From Lacinutrix sp. 5H-3-7-4 (GTDB taxonomy: Bacteria > Bacteroidota > Bacteroidia > Flavobacteriales > Flavobacteriaceae), in contig NC_015638.1 in the NCBI RefSeq assembly GCF_000211855.2, positions 2,143,001 through 2,207,000 of the forward strand: 64,000 nucleotides of DNA. Direction: 5' to 3'. Of this stretch, positions 24,784 to 33,973 are shown one piece after another. The position numbers and the translations under genes are program-made. The first letter of the stretch is position 1, and each line of letters starts with the position of its first letter. Under the pieces are notes generated by a model. That model was not told the origin of the DNA, did no database searches, and saw only the letters and a list, made by a program, of their open reading frames with translations.

Positions 24784-25662
24784 TTATTCTTCGGTTTTAC
24801 CTAAAGAATCTATACGCTCAAAAGTACCTGTAAAGTTCTTTTTTTCATTTAAACTAAAATAAATAAATACCGAAGCAACAATAAATACGAGGTTAAGTAG
24901 AAATTGAAAGAATGAGCTTAGCACATTTAAAGCGATATAAACAGGATCTACAAATGAATCCATATTTGCAGGATCAAACTCTCCAGAAAAAACACCCATT
25001 TTCATGTAAGAGTACATCATGATTGGAATCATGAAACAGTATGCAATTACAATTAAAACCAGCCAAATTAAAAATACAGTGACTCCTGTCATGACCAACT
25101 CGTTTCTTACCAAACTATAACTTTCTCCATAAGCATCTGTTGCATTTTTTTTAGCAAAAACATATATAGGAAACACCACTGCCATAGGAATCATGAAATA
25201 GAGGATAGGTAAACAGCATAACATAATGGCAACAACTAGCGTTAAACCTTTTAAAATAGAAAGACCTAAAAATCCCCAAAAAGACTGGTGTACACTGGCT
25301 TTAATCTCTTGTAGGTTTGTTGTACCATTATTATCTACATAAGATTTTATATAATGTAATGCAGTGGATACTGTAAAGGTATAAGCTAAAATTGCAGTAA
25401 CTAAATATGCAGCGTAAGCAGCAAAAATCATAGCAAAATTCTCTGTAGGAAATGCGTCTGGATCTTGAAAGTTAAAAGAAAAACTATTACCAACTACATA
25501 CATGTAAAATACTAAGCCAAATAGAAATAAGGCTAAATAGGGTCCAGCAACATTTATTATAGTTTTAAAAAAAGGTTTGTATTCGTTTCTAATAAAAGCA
25601 AAAGTATCTGAAAATATTTCTCCTAATTCACGTTTCTTTTTAAATTCTATATATTGTTTCAT
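24784..25662 (-). CDS. Polytopic membrane protein of the MoxR operon
   Basis: A 292-residue protein with about six membrane segments (roughly 40-60, 80-105, 130-160, 165-185, 200-230, 255-275) and a short cytoplasmic N terminus (KKRELGEIFSDTFAFIRNEY). It resembles the glycerophosphodiesterase-type membrane domain proteins found between SpoIIM and DUF4129 genes, but I would not assign a function. It overlaps none of its neighbours and is 1 base from both, so it is part of a tight operon. Confidence 0.7.
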   Translation of the reverse strand: MKQYIEFKKKRELGEIFSDTFAFIRNEYKPFFKTIINVAGPYLALFLFGLVFYMYVVGNSFSFNFQDPDAFPTENFAMIFAAYAAYLVTAILAYTFTVSTALHYIKSYVDNNGTTNLQEIKASVHQSFWGFLGLSILKGLTLVVAIMLCCLPILYFMIPMAVVFPIYVFAKKNATDAYGESYSLVRNELVMTGVTVFLIWLVLIVIAYCFMIPIMMYSYMKMGVFSGEFDPANMDSFVDPVYIALNVLSSFFQFLLNLVFIVASVFIYFSLNEKKNFTGTFERIDSLGKTEE

Positions 25663-26661
25663 TTATTGTTGGTTTTTGTTCGTTTGGTTATTTGCAAGTT
25701 TTTCCTGTTGTTTTTGCTTATTTAATTTTATTGGGTAATACACATAATAAAAAAGTATTAAGGCTAATGAACTTGAAATAATAAAAATAGCTAGCCAGTC
25801 TGGCATTTCGGTATGTCTTGTAACAAAGCCTTCTAAAAATCCTGCAAGTATAAAAAATGGAATAGTACTCATTAAAATTTTTAGTCCGTTTACAGCGCCA
25901 CGTTTAAAAGATTCTAATCGTGTATAAGTACCAGGAAAGAGCATGCTGTTTCCTAAAACTAAACCAGCACAGCCAGCAATTATAATTACCGAAATTTCTA
26001 TAGTTCCATGAATCCAAATGGTTCTTGCCGATTCCCAAAGTAATCCTTCTTGATAAAAAAAGTATTGAAAACTTCCAAGCATAATACCGTTTTGCATCAT
26101 AATAAATAAAGAGCCAATACCTAATAAAATACCATAGCCAAAAGCCATTAAAGCTACCTTTATATTATTTAATGTTATGCCAAGAAACATGTTAAATTCG
26201 CCTTGCTCTTTATAAACGCCCATTGGGTCGCCTTTTTCAATATTATCTAAGGTCATGTTTACATAACCGTCGCCCAAAAAACCACGAACAAAATCACCTT
26301 CGTTAGCAGCAGAGAATGCGCCAATAGCAACAAAAAGAGCAAATACTAAAAAGGCTACAAGTAATTCTCTATGATGTTGTGTAAACATTAAAGGAAACTC
26401 TTGAGTGAAAAAAGTAATAATCCTGTTTTTAGATTCTTTTTTTGTTTTATAAATTTTTTGATGTGCAGAAGAAGCTAGCCCATTTAAGTAGACTTCTGTA
26501 TTACTATTAGGGTAAAAAGTTTTAGCGTAGCTTAAGTGATCTGTAATTTCAATATAAAGGCTTGATAAGGCTTCTGGAGTTATAGAAGTTTTATTTGATA
26601 GAACATTTTCAAATGTTAACCATTTATCCTTATTTTGCTTTACGAAAGCAGCTTCACGCAT
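25663..26661 (-). CDS. SpoIIM-like (stage II sporulation protein M) membrane protein
   Basis: A 332-residue protein with a cytoplasmic helical N terminus (about 1-90), then about five membrane helices. The SpoIIM-family region is visible as YGILLGIGSLFIMMQNGIML and the HGTIEISVIIIAGCAGL segment. There is no sporulation in this lineage; in Bacteroidetes these proteins accompany MoxR operons and RDD proteins. First gene of a six-gene reverse-strand operon, 34 bases from the divergent RDD gene. Confidence 0.88.
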   Translation of the reverse strand: MREAAFVKQNKDKWLTFENVLSNKTSITPEALSSLYIEITDHLSYAKTFYPNSNTEVYLNGLASSAHQKIYKTKKESKNRIITFFTQEFPLMFTQHHRELLVAFLVFALFVAIGAFSAANEGDFVRGFLGDGYVNMTLDNIEKGDPMGVYKEQGEFNMFLGITLNNIKVALMAFGYGILLGIGSLFIMMQNGIMLGSFQYFFYQEGLLWESARTIWIHGTIEISVIIIAGCAGLVLGNSMLFPGTYTRLESFKRGAVNGLKILMSTIPFFILAGFLEGFVTRHTEMPDWLAIFIISSSLALILFYYVYYPIKLNKQKQQEKLANNQTNKNQQ

Positions 26662-26695
26662 TTAATATATCTTTTGCTTTCAAAGAAAAGAAAAT

Positions 26696-27412
26696 ATGAA
26701 GGAATTTCAAATAGAAACGGCTCAAAATATAGCGATTGAGCAAAATGCCGCAAGTATTGTAGATAGGATGCTTGGTTACATTATAGACTCTGCAATTATA
26801 TATATTTATATAATACTTGTATACTTACTATTAATAAAATTAGATTTAGATCCGCGCGATTCTTGGGCTATATATTTATTATGTTCACTTCCTGCTTTTC
26901 TATATTATGTACTATTAGAAACATTTTGGGACGGACAAACCGTTGGTAAAAGTTTAGTGAAAACACGCGTTGTAAAATTAGATGGTTCTAAAGCTGGATT
27001 TGGTAATTATTTTGTACGCTGGATTTTACGTTTGGTAGATGTTGTATTCACCAGTGGCGGATTAGCAACCTTAACTATTTTATTAAAAGGAAATGGGCAG
27101 CGTGTTGGAGATATTGCAGCAGGAACTACCGTAATTACTGAAAAACGAAAGGTAAAATTAAGCGATACAATTATTAAAGAAATAGATCCATCTTATATAC
27201 CAAAATACAGTCAAGTTACTTTATTTAAAGATGCAGAAATACAAACCATAAAAACTGTTTTTGAAGATGCAAAACGACACGGAAACCATAATGTTATTTT
27301 AAAACTTAATAATCGTGTTAAAGAGGTAATGCAAGTAGAACCAATAGAAACACCTGTTGAGTTTTTAAACACAGTACTTAAAGATTATAATTATTACACT
27401 CAAAATATGTAA
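26696..27412 (+). CDS. RDD family membrane protein
   Basis: A 238-residue inner-membrane protein with the RDD domain: VDRMLGYIIDSAIIYIYIIL at the first helix and GQTVGKSLVKTRVVKLDG, then RWILRLVDVVFTSGG for the later helices (about residues 20-140), and a cytoplasmic tail of about 90 residues. RDD proteins are small transporter-like membrane proteins; they are commonly divergent from or within SpoIIM/MoxR loci, as here (34 bases apart). The partner function is inferred from context. Confidence 0.88.
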   Translation: MKEFQIETAQNIAIEQNAASIVDRMLGYIIDSAIIYIYIILVYLLLIKLDLDPRDSWAIYLLCSLPAFLYYVLLETFWDGQTVGKSLVKTRVVKLDGSKAGFGNYFVRWILRLVDVVFTSGGLATLTILLKGNGQRVGDIAAGTTVITEKRKVKLSDTIIKEIDPSYIPKYSQVTLFKDAEIQTIKTVFEDAKRHGNHNVILKLNNRVKEVMQVEPIETPVEFLNTVLKDYNYYTQNM

Positions 27413-27469
27413 GGTATAGTCTTTATTTTTTTAAATAGAGCTTTGACTTATTATAAAAGTATTTAAAAC

Positions 27470-28072
27470 ATGTTTTACATCATTGACATTTTAGGAACTA
27501 TTGCTTTTTCAATTTCGGGAGTGTTAGTGGCGCTAAATAAAAAAATGGATGCTTTTGGTATTCTAATTATTGCCTTTGTTACAGCAGTTGGTGGCGGTAC
27601 ATTGCGAGATGTGCTTATTGGTGAAACACCAGTAAGCTGGATGAAAGATATGACCTTTGTTTATGTAATATTCACTTCTACAATATTAGCAGTTGTATTT
27701 AAAACCAAAATAGATTATTTACGAAAATCATTATTTCTTTTCGATACTATTGGTATAGGTTTGTATACTGTTGTAGGCATAGAACGTGGTATTTCGGCAG
27801 GATTGCATCCTATTATTTGTATTGCTTTAGGTACAATGTCTGCTTGTTTTGGTGGTGTAATACGCGATATTTTGTGTAACGAAATACCTATAATCTTTAG
27901 AAAAGAAATTTATGCAACGGCATGTATTTTAGGCGGTATAGCATATTTTATAATTAAACGTTTACCTATAGAAGGTAACTTTGTGTTTATTATAGCTGGT
28001 TTAGTTGTAATTATAACACGTATTTTAGCAGTAAGGTTTAAACTACAGTTACCTAACTTATATAAAGATTAA
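27470..28072 (+). CDS. Trimeric intracellular cation (TRIC) channel family protein (UPF0126)
   Basis: A 200-residue protein with seven predicted membrane helices arranged as two repeats of a three-helix unit plus one. The conserved segments GGGTLRDVLIGETPVSWM (about 41-58) and its repeat GGVIRDILCNEIPIIF are those of UPF0126/TRIC proteins, which conduct K+ or other monovalent cations, or act as glycine-related channels in bacteria (uncertain). It is 57 bases after the RDD gene and precedes csaA. Confidence 0.9.
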   Translation: MFYIIDILGTIAFSISGVLVALNKKMDAFGILIIAFVTAVGGGTLRDVLIGETPVSWMKDMTFVYVIFTSTILAVVFKTKIDYLRKSLFLFDTIGIGLYTVVGIERGISAGLHPIICIALGTMSACFGGVIRDILCNEIPIIFRKEIYATACILGGIAYFIIKRLPIEGNFVFIIAGLVVIITRILAVRFKLQLPNLYKD

Positions 28073-28125
28073 CGCAATTATTTAAAAGTCTTGTACAGTA
28101 AAAACAACTTTTGTAAATTCACAGC

Positions 28126-28461
28126 ATGAGCAATACAATTCAATTTGAAGATTTTACAAAAGTCGATATTCGCGTTGGTACAATAATAGAGGTTAACGAT
28201 TTTCCAGAAGCGAGAAATCCAGCTTTTAAACTGGTTATAGACTTTGGTGATTTGGGCGTTAAAAAATCTTCGGCACAAATTACAACGCTTTACAAAAAAG
28301 AAGAATTACTAAATAGGCAAATTTTGGCTGTCGTTAATTTTCCTAAAAAACAAATAGGTAAGTTTATGAGTGAATGTTTAGTTATAGGCGCTGTTGATGG
28401 TAAAGATGTAATGTTACTAAACCCTGAAGAGCAAGTGAAAAATGGAACGCCAGTGTCTTAA
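28126..28461 (+). CDS. csaA: tRNA-binding protein CsaA-like
   Basis: A 111-residue OB-fold protein with the CsaA/EMAP-II tRNA-binding pattern: FEDFTKVDIRVGTIIEV, ARNPAFKLVIDFGDLGVKKS, and the C-terminal SECLVIGAVDGKDVMLLNPE. CsaA binds tRNA and has chaperone-like activity. Length is standard. It is followed by a bidirectional terminator. The gene lies between membrane-protein genes with no functional link visible. Confidence 0.92.
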   Translation: MSNTIQFEDFTKVDIRVGTIIEVNDFPEARNPAFKLVIDFGDLGVKKSSAQITTLYKKEELLNRQILAVVNFPKKQIGKFMSECLVIGAVDGKDVMLLNPEEQVKNGTPVS

Positions 28462-28481
28462 ATAAAAAAAAGTATATAAAT

Positions 28482-28522
28482 AAAAAAACACCATTTCGTT
28501 AGAAATGGTGTTTTTTTTTTAT
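28482..28522. terminator. Bidirectional terminator
   Basis: ACACCATTTC / GAAATGGTGT stem with a 4-base loop, A run on the left and T run on the right, between the convergent csaA and DUF3276 genes. Confidence 0.92.
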
Positions 28523-28537
28523 TTAAGTATTTTAATT

Positions 28538-28948
28538 TTAAATATCATCAAAATCAATATCTGTAAATCTGCTTTCTGCAGTTTGAGTAGATGTTGTTTC
28601 TTCTACTGTAGCAGTTGCTTCTGTGCTTGGAGTAGGAGTGTTGTATTCTTTTTTGAAATCTTTTTGGTGACGATCACTTATAACTTCGTCTCCTTTTTCT
28701 GCTATAACATAATCTGTCATTTCTTGTAAAATAGAATTGAACTCAGAAAAATCTTCTTTATACAAGTAAATTTTATGTTTCTTATAATGAAACGATCCAT
28801 CGTCGTTTGTAAATTTTTTACTCTCAGTGATTGTTAAATAATAATCTCCTGCTTTAGTAGCGCGAACATCAAAAAAATAAGTACGTCTTCCGGCTCTTAA
28901 AACTTTCGAGTAAATTTCCTCTTTCTCCATCATCTCGTTATTATGCAT
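28538..28948 (-). CDS. DUF3276 (PUR-alpha-like) nucleic-acid-binding protein
   Basis: A 136-residue protein with the PUR repeat at about residues 8-95: EIYSKVLRAGRRTYFFDVRA, then DYYLTITESKKF and KHKIYLYKEDFSEFNSILQE. The Bacteroidetes DUF3276 family has the Pur-alpha/PurA fold and binds single-stranded nucleic acids. A disordered Thr/Glu-rich tail (about 100-130) ends with FTDIDFDDI. Full length. Lies 98 bases downstream of the ABC exporter's stop on the same strand, so it may be a separate unit. Confidence 0.9.
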   Translation of the reverse strand: MHNNEMMEKEEIYSKVLRAGRRTYFFDVRATKAGDYYLTITESKKFTNDDGSFHYKKHKIYLYKEDFSEFNSILQEMTDYVIAEKGDEVISDRHQKDFKKEYNTPTPSTEATATVEETTSTQTAESRFTDIDFDDI

Positions 28949-29046
28949 AGTTTTTTAGTTGTTGTGTTATTTTGTGTTTCAAAAATATAAAAAAATTAAA
29001 ACCACACAACATTTTAGGGTTTTTCTTTTAAAGCTTCTATTTGTTG

Positions 29047-30804
29047 TTAATTGGATGTGTTTTCGGTTAATTGGTTTAAATAAAGCTCTTTATAATAACC
29101 ATCTATATCAATTAAGCCGCTATGTGTTCCTTTTTGTACAATTTTACCATCGTCTAAAACAATAATGTGATCTGCATTTTTAGCTGATGATATTCTGTGA
29201 CTCACAATTATGGTCGTTTTTCCAGCAGAAACCTTTTTTAGGTTGTTAAGTATTTTTTCTTCAGTTTCTGTATCTACGGCAGATAGGCAATCGTCAAATA
29301 ATAATATTTCTGGATCTTTAATTATTGCTCTAGCAATAGATACACGTTGCTTTTGTCCTCCAGATAAAGTAATACCTCTTTCTCCTAAAACAGTTTCATA
29401 TTGCTTAGCAAATTTGCTAATATTTTTATGTACTTGTGCATTTTTTGCAGCAGCAATTACTTCATTATCTGTTGCATTTTCTTTACCAAATTTAATATTG
29501 TTATTTATAGTGTCGCTAAATAAAAAGGCGTCTTGAGGTACATAACCAATGGCATCGCGTAGGTTATATAGATTTAACTGGTCTATTGGTGTGTTGTCTA
29601 TTAATAGTGTTCCAGAGTCTATATCGTACAAACGGCCTATTAAGTCTAAAATTGTAGATTTACCAGAACCAGTTTTTCCTATAATAGCTAATGTTTCTCC
29701 CGCTTTTATATTAAAACTTACACCTTTTAAAGCTTGAATATTAGTGTCGTCATATGTAAAGTGTACATCTTTGAAACTAATATTACCTGTTATTTTAGAT
29801 AGTGACGTATTTTTGTTTTTAATCTCTGGTTCTACTTTTAAAAACTCATTTATTCTTTTTTGCGAAGCTTCTGCTTCTTGTACAATAGAGGTTACCCAAC
29901 CAACGGTTGCTACTGGCCAAGTTAACATATTTACATACATTATAAACTCTATAATATTTCCTAAAGAAATTTCTCCAGCCATATATTGTTTGCCACCAAA
30001 ATAGATAACAATAATGTTGCTAATACCTATTAATAAAAGCATCATAGGAAAAAAGAAAGCTTGAATTTGTACTAAATGTAGGTGTTTTTGTTTGCTGCCT
30101 TCAGCTAAATTATTAAAGTTAGTAGCAGTTTGTGGCTCTATTCCATAGGCTTTTATAACCGAAATACCACTAAAAGATTCTTGAGTAAATGTAGAAAGTT
30201 TAGATAAATATTGTTGTACTACAGTACTTCGCTTATGTATTTGTTTACTAATTTTATATATTAAAACCGATAATATTGGTAATGGAATTATAGTATATAA
30301 TGTAAGTTGTGGTGCTTGTTTAAACATAAACACCAATACAACTATAAATAAAGTAATGGTATTAATACTATACATTATAGCAGGACCAACATACATTCTT
30401 ACTTTACCAACATCTTCACTAATGCGGTTCATTAAATCTCCAGTTCTATTTTTTTTATAAAAATTTAAAGAGAGCTTTTGGTATTGTTGGTAGACTTCGT
30501 TTTTTAAATCAAACTCTATATAACGCGATACATTAATAATAAGTTGACGCATAAAAAAAGTTAAAATCCCAGTAGCAATAGCAGTACCTATAATAAGGAG
30601 TATGCTTTCTAATAAAACCGATTTAAAAACCTCTAAGTTTTCAGTCGCGTTTTGCATCTCGGCACTAATACTATCTATAATTTTAGATATTAGCTTGGGA
30701 ATGAACACAGTAAATAACTTAGATGCAATTGTAATAACAATACCTAGTATAAGCTGTTTTTTATATTTAAGGAAATATTTGTTAAGGTGCTGTAATTCTT
30801 TCAT
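29047..30804 (-). CDS. ABC exporter half-transporter (membrane plus ATPase)
   Basis: A 585-residue type IV half-exporter of the MsbA/BmrA class: six transmembrane helices in residues 1-310, then the nucleotide-binding domain with Walker A GKTGSGKST (about 373-381), the LSGGQKQRV signature, Walker B ILLFDDCLSAVD and the H-loop IIVSHRIS. It works as a homodimer or heterodimer to export lipids or drugs; substrate not readable. No partner exporter gene is adjacent. Confidence 0.93.
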   Translation of the reverse strand: MKELQHLNKYFLKYKKQLILGIVITIASKLFTVFIPKLISKIIDSISAEMQNATENLEVFKSVLLESILLIIGTAIATGILTFFMRQLIINVSRYIEFDLKNEVYQQYQKLSLNFYKKNRTGDLMNRISEDVGKVRMYVGPAIMYSINTITLFIVVLVFMFKQAPQLTLYTIIPLPILSVLIYKISKQIHKRSTVVQQYLSKLSTFTQESFSGISVIKAYGIEPQTATNFNNLAEGSKQKHLHLVQIQAFFFPMMLLLIGISNIIVIYFGGKQYMAGEISLGNIIEFIMYVNMLTWPVATVGWVTSIVQEAEASQKRINEFLKVEPEIKNKNTSLSKITGNISFKDVHFTYDDTNIQALKGVSFNIKAGETLAIIGKTGSGKSTILDLIGRLYDIDSGTLLIDNTPIDQLNLYNLRDAIGYVPQDAFLFSDTINNNIKFGKENATDNEVIAAAKNAQVHKNISKFAKQYETVLGERGITLSGGQKQRVSIARAIIKDPEILLFDDCLSAVDTETEEKILNNLKKVSAGKTTIIVSHRISSAKNADHIIVLDDGKIVQKGTHSGLIDIDGYYKELYLNQLTENTSN

Positions 30805-30860
30805 TTACAGAAATTGTAGTTTTAAAGTTTTTAACAATTATTCAAATTTACATCCCGATT

Positions 30861-30892
30861 TTTGCAAAAAAATTAATAATAGGTTATTTTTG
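30861..30892 (+). promoter_or_regulatory. Predicted Bacteroidetes promoter of the leucine dehydrogenase gene
   Basis: TTTG at 30861-30864, 20 bp spacer, then TATTTTTG at 30885-30892. An exact match to the -33 TTTG and -7 TAnnTTTG elements, 56 bases before the start codon. Confidence 0.75.
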
Positions 30893-30947
30893 CGCGTTCT
30901 TTTTACATAATGTGTAAAACTAAATTCCATTAATTAAACTAATATAT

Positions 30948-32054
30948 ATGGTATCAGAAGTTATTAATACAAACGAATTACATAAAATAGATCCAGTATT
31001 TGGGCAATTATCATTCGATAATCATGAGCAAATTGTTTTTTGCAACGACAAAGATACAGGATTAAAAGCAATTATAGGCATACATAATACAGTATTAGGT
31101 CCTGCTTTAGGAGGTACTAGAATGTGGCAATATAAGAACGAGTGGGAAGCATTAAATGATGTGCTACGCTTATCTCGTGGTATGACTTTTAAAAGTGCCA
31201 TAACAGGTTTAAATTTAGGTGGTGGTAAAGCCGTAATTATAGGTGATGCTAAAACACAAAAAACGCCTGAATTAATGAAACGTTTTGGAGAGTTTGTACA
31301 CTCTTTAAGCGGTAAATATATAACAGCAGAAGATGTTGGTATGGAAACCAGCGATATGGATTTGGTACGTGAAGTAACACCATATGTAACAGGAATTTCA
31401 GAAAGTAAAGGTGGAGCAGGAAATCCATCTCCAATTACAGCTTATGGCGTTTTTATGGGAATGAAAGCTGCTGCAAAATATAAGTTTGGTACAGATGTTC
31501 TTGAAGACAAATCTGTAATTGTACAAGGTATTGGTCACGTTGGTGAATCTCTTGTAGAACATTTAACTAACGAAGGTGCAAAAGTTATAATCTCAGATAT
31601 TAACGAAGGTCGCTTAAACGAAGTAAGTATTAAGTATGGCGCAGAAATTTATAAAGGAAACGATATTTATTCTGAAAAAGTAGACATCTATGCACCATGT
31701 GCATTAGGTGCAACTATTAACGACGATACAATAAATAAACTTCAAGCAAAAATTATTGCTGGAGCAGCAAATAACCAATTGGCAAATGAAAATATTCATG
31801 GTCAAATGTTACAAGATAAAGGTATTGTATATGCACCAGACTTTTTAATAAATGCAGGTGGGATTATTAATGTTTATGCAGAATTAGAGAACTACGGTAA
31901 AACCGAAATTATGCGTAAAACTGAAAATATTTACAATACAACACTAGAAATTTTATCTAATGCTGAAGCTAATGCAGTTACAACACATCAAGCTGCTTTA
32001 AACATTGCACAAGAAAGAATAAATGCTAGAAAAAAAGAAAATTCTAATAGCTAA
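30948..32054 (+). CDS. Leucine dehydrogenase (Glu/Leu/Phe/Val dehydrogenase family)
   Basis: A 368-residue enzyme that deaminates branched-chain amino acids to oxoacids with NAD+. The N-terminal catalytic domain shows GPALGGTRMW and LNLGGGKAVI, with the catalytic Lys in GGGKAVI; the Rossmann domain follows with VIVQGIGHVGESLVEHL around 185-201 and APCALGATINDDT. The LDH-type GGTRM and short length (about 365) favour leucine/valine over glutamate. It has the clearest promoter in the window and its own terminator. Confidence 0.93.
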   Translation: MVSEVINTNELHKIDPVFGQLSFDNHEQIVFCNDKDTGLKAIIGIHNTVLGPALGGTRMWQYKNEWEALNDVLRLSRGMTFKSAITGLNLGGGKAVIIGDAKTQKTPELMKRFGEFVHSLSGKYITAEDVGMETSDMDLVREVTPYVTGISESKGGAGNPSPITAYGVFMGMKAAAKYKFGTDVLEDKSVIVQGIGHVGESLVEHLTNEGAKVIISDINEGRLNEVSIKYGAEIYKGNDIYSEKVDIYAPCALGATINDDTINKLQAKIIAGAANNQLANENIHGQMLQDKGIVYAPDFLINAGGIINVYAELENYGKTEIMRKTENIYNTTLEILSNAEANAVTTHQAALNIAQERINARKKENSNS

Positions 32055-32080
32055 GTATTCATAAAATATACTATTTTTGC

Positions 32081-32118
32081 AGAGCGAAAGTGACTACCAC
32101 TTTCGCTCTAATTTTTTT
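32081..32118 (+). terminator. Strong terminator of the leucine dehydrogenase gene
   Basis: Perfect 12-bp stem (AGAGCGAAAGTG / CACTTTCGCTCT) with a 5-base loop and a T run. It lies upstream of the nusB ATG at 32134 and rules out a longer nusB start. Confidence 0.95.
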
Positions 32119-32133
32119 AAGTTCTTTGTAAAG

Positions 32134-33078
32134 ATGTTAAGTAGAAGACACATTAGGGTTAAAGTTATGCAGGTATTGTACGCCTTTAAAGGTACAGAAA
32201 GCGATGATTTTTCTAAAGATCAAAAATTTTTAATTTACAGTATAGATAATATGTACAATTTGTACTTGTTAATTATCTCGCTTTTAATTGCTGTGCAAGA
32301 ACGTGCTGAGAGTCATTTAGAGAAAACCAGTAAAAAACACTTGGCAACAGACGAAGAAAAAAATCCTAACCGAAAATTTATTAGTAACGAAGTTTTAGCA
32401 ATGCTTAAAAATAATGAGCAGCTAAAATCTAGAATTAATGAAATTAAAACTATAAACTGGGATTTAGATAGTGAATATGTAGAAATTATTTTTAGAGCAA
32501 TACTTAAAAGTGACCTATATAAAGACTATTTAAAAACAAAAACATCTACATTTTATGAAGATAGAGATTTTATTGTAGATGTATTTAAAGAAATTATAGC
32601 TCCTAACGATAAGCTTTACGATTATATTGAAGATAAACACTTAACCTGGTTAGACGATTTACCAACAGTCAATACATCAATATTAAAACTTTTACGTAAA
32701 GTAAAACCAGAGTCAGACGCATTTCATTTTATGCCTAAGTTGTATAAAAACATAGAAGATAAAGAATTTGCAATTAAATTGTTTAAAAAAACACTTTTAA
32801 ACCAAAGTATTTTATCTAAAGAAATCGCATCTAAAACTACCAATTGGGATGCAGATCGTATTGCAAATATTGATTACCTATTACTAAAAATGGGTATATG
32901 TGAGATTAAAGATTTCCCATCTATACCTACTAAAGTGACCATAAATGAATATTTAGAAATATCTAAAGAATATTCAACACCAAAAAGTAAAGTCTTTATA
33001 AATGGTATTTTAGATAAGCTGGTAAAAGAATATGAAAACGAAGGAAAACTAAATAAAGTTGGCCGTGGGTTGATGTAG
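32134..33078 (+). CDS. nusB: Transcription antitermination factor NusB (long Bacteroidetes form)
   Basis: About 314 residues from the ATG at 32134 (MLSRRHIRVKVMQVLYAFKG). An upstream non-ATG start at 32077 would begin just before, and read through, the terminator at 32081-32118, so it is rejected. Bacteroidetes NusB is twice the E. coli length: an N-terminal helical extension (about 1-160), then the NusB fold with LDDLPTVNTSILKLLRK, ANIDYLLLKMGICE and the close VFINGILDKLVKEYE. NusB with NusE binds boxA in rRNA transcripts and prevents premature termination. Confidence 0.92.
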   Translation: MLSRRHIRVKVMQVLYAFKGTESDDFSKDQKFLIYSIDNMYNLYLLIISLLIAVQERAESHLEKTSKKHLATDEEKNPNRKFISNEVLAMLKNNEQLKSRINEIKTINWDLDSEYVEIIFRAILKSDLYKDYLKTKTSTFYEDRDFIVDVFKEIIAPNDKLYDYIEDKHLTWLDDLPTVNTSILKLLRKVKPESDAFHFMPKLYKNIEDKEFAIKLFKKTLLNQSILSKEIASKTTNWDADRIANIDYLLLKMGICEIKDFPSIPTKVTINEYLEISKEYSTPKSKVFINGILDKLVKEYENEGKLNKVGRGLM

Positions 33079-33132
33079 TGAAAAAATATTATTATTTTTA
33101 CGCTCATTACCCAAAATAAATAAAATTTAATT

Positions 33133-33624
33133 ATGAAAAAAGTATTAGTAGTATTTAGTGCATTATGCATGATGGCATTTACTTCTTGTAAAGAAGATGC
33201 AACAAAAAAAATTGATGAAAGCAACGTAACAGCAGCAGCGGTTAGAGATGCAGCATCTTCAAAATATCCAGTTATTGAGTTTAATAAAACTGAACATGAT
33301 TTTGGTGAAATTATTAATGGAACACCAGTAGAAACAGTATTTACATATAAAAATACAGGTGAAGCTCCTTTAGTAATTACAGATGTAAAAAGTTCATGTG
33401 GATGTACAATTCCTAAAGATTGGTCTAGAGAGCCTTTAGCTCCAGGAGACGAAGGGAAATTTACAGTTAAATTTAACGGTAAAGGAAACGGGAAAACTTC
33501 TAAAGCTATTACTGTAACAGCAAATACAGAAAAAGGAAGAGAAGTAGTTAAAATAACTTCTTTTGTAAAGCCAGATCCTAACGCACCAGGAAAAGCACAA
33601 CCTTTATCTCCAGCAATTAAGTAA
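33133..33624 (+). CDS. DUF1573 domain-containing lipoprotein
   Basis: A 163-residue lipoprotein (signal MKKVLVVFSALCMMAFTSC, Cys19) with a DUF1573 immunoglobulin-like domain (about 47-150): EHDFGEIINGTPVETVFTYK, SSCGCTIPKDW and the GDEGKFTVKFN strand. The CGC pair is a family feature. Located in the periplasm, unknown role. Its stop overlaps the yajC start (TAATG), a conserved-looking pair in Bacteroidetes just upstream of YajC. Confidence 0.9.
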   Translation: MKKVLVVFSALCMMAFTSCKEDATKKIDESNVTAAAVRDAASSKYPVIEFNKTEHDFGEIINGTPVETVFTYKNTGEAPLVITDVKSSCGCTIPKDWSREPLAPGDEGKFTVKFNGKGNGKTSKAITVTANTEKGREVVKITSFVKPDPNAPGKAQPLSPAIK

Positions 33625-33911
33625 TGGGAGAAATTTCAAGCTTTTTACCAATTTTAGCAATGTTTGCTGTAGTGTACTTTTTTATGATTGCACCACAAAT
33701 GAAACGTGCTAAAAACGAAAAAAAATTCGCTGCTGAATTAAAGCGTGGCGATAAAGTAATTACCAAAAGTGGTATGCATGGTAAAATTGTAGAACTAAAT
33801 GAAAAAGATAATAGTTGCATAATAGAAACTATGTCTGGAAAATTAAAGTTCGATCGAGCTGCAATTTCTATGGAAAGCAGTAAGGCACTAAATGCACCAG
33901 TAAAAAAGTAA
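33624..33911 (+). CDS. yajC: Preprotein translocase accessory subunit YajC
   Basis: A 95-residue single-pass membrane protein: helix ILAMFAVVYFFMIAPQM (about 9-25) followed by KRAKNEKKFAAELKRGDKVI and the small beta domain SGMHGKIVELNE. YajC associates with SecDF and YidC around SecYEG. Its ATG overlaps the stop of the DUF1573 gene by one base, which implies coupled translation. Confidence 0.95.
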   Translation: MGEISSFLPILAMFAVVYFFMIAPQMKRAKNEKKFAAELKRGDKVITKSGMHGKIVELNEKDNSCIIETMSGKLKFDRAAISMESSKALNAPVKK

Positions 33912-33930
33912 TTATTATAACCAATAATAA

Positions 33931-33965
33931 AAAAAACCTCAAGTGTAAACTTGAGGTTTTTTTTA
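33931..33965. terminator. Bidirectional terminator
   Basis: AAACCTCAAGT / ACTTGAGGTTT with a GTAA loop, A run before and T run after. Separates yajC from the convergent YdeI-type gene. Confidence 0.93.
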
Positions 33966-33973
33966 TTTATCTC

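Noticed and set aside
25663-26661. SpoIIM homologue as evidence of sporulation
   Set aside because: All other features are those of a non-sporulating flavobacterium; the family occurs widely in MoxR operons.
32077-32133. Extended start for NusB
   Set aside because: The extension begins at a non-ATG codon just before the leucine dehydrogenase terminator (32081-32118) and reads through it; the ATG at 32134 gives the family N terminus.
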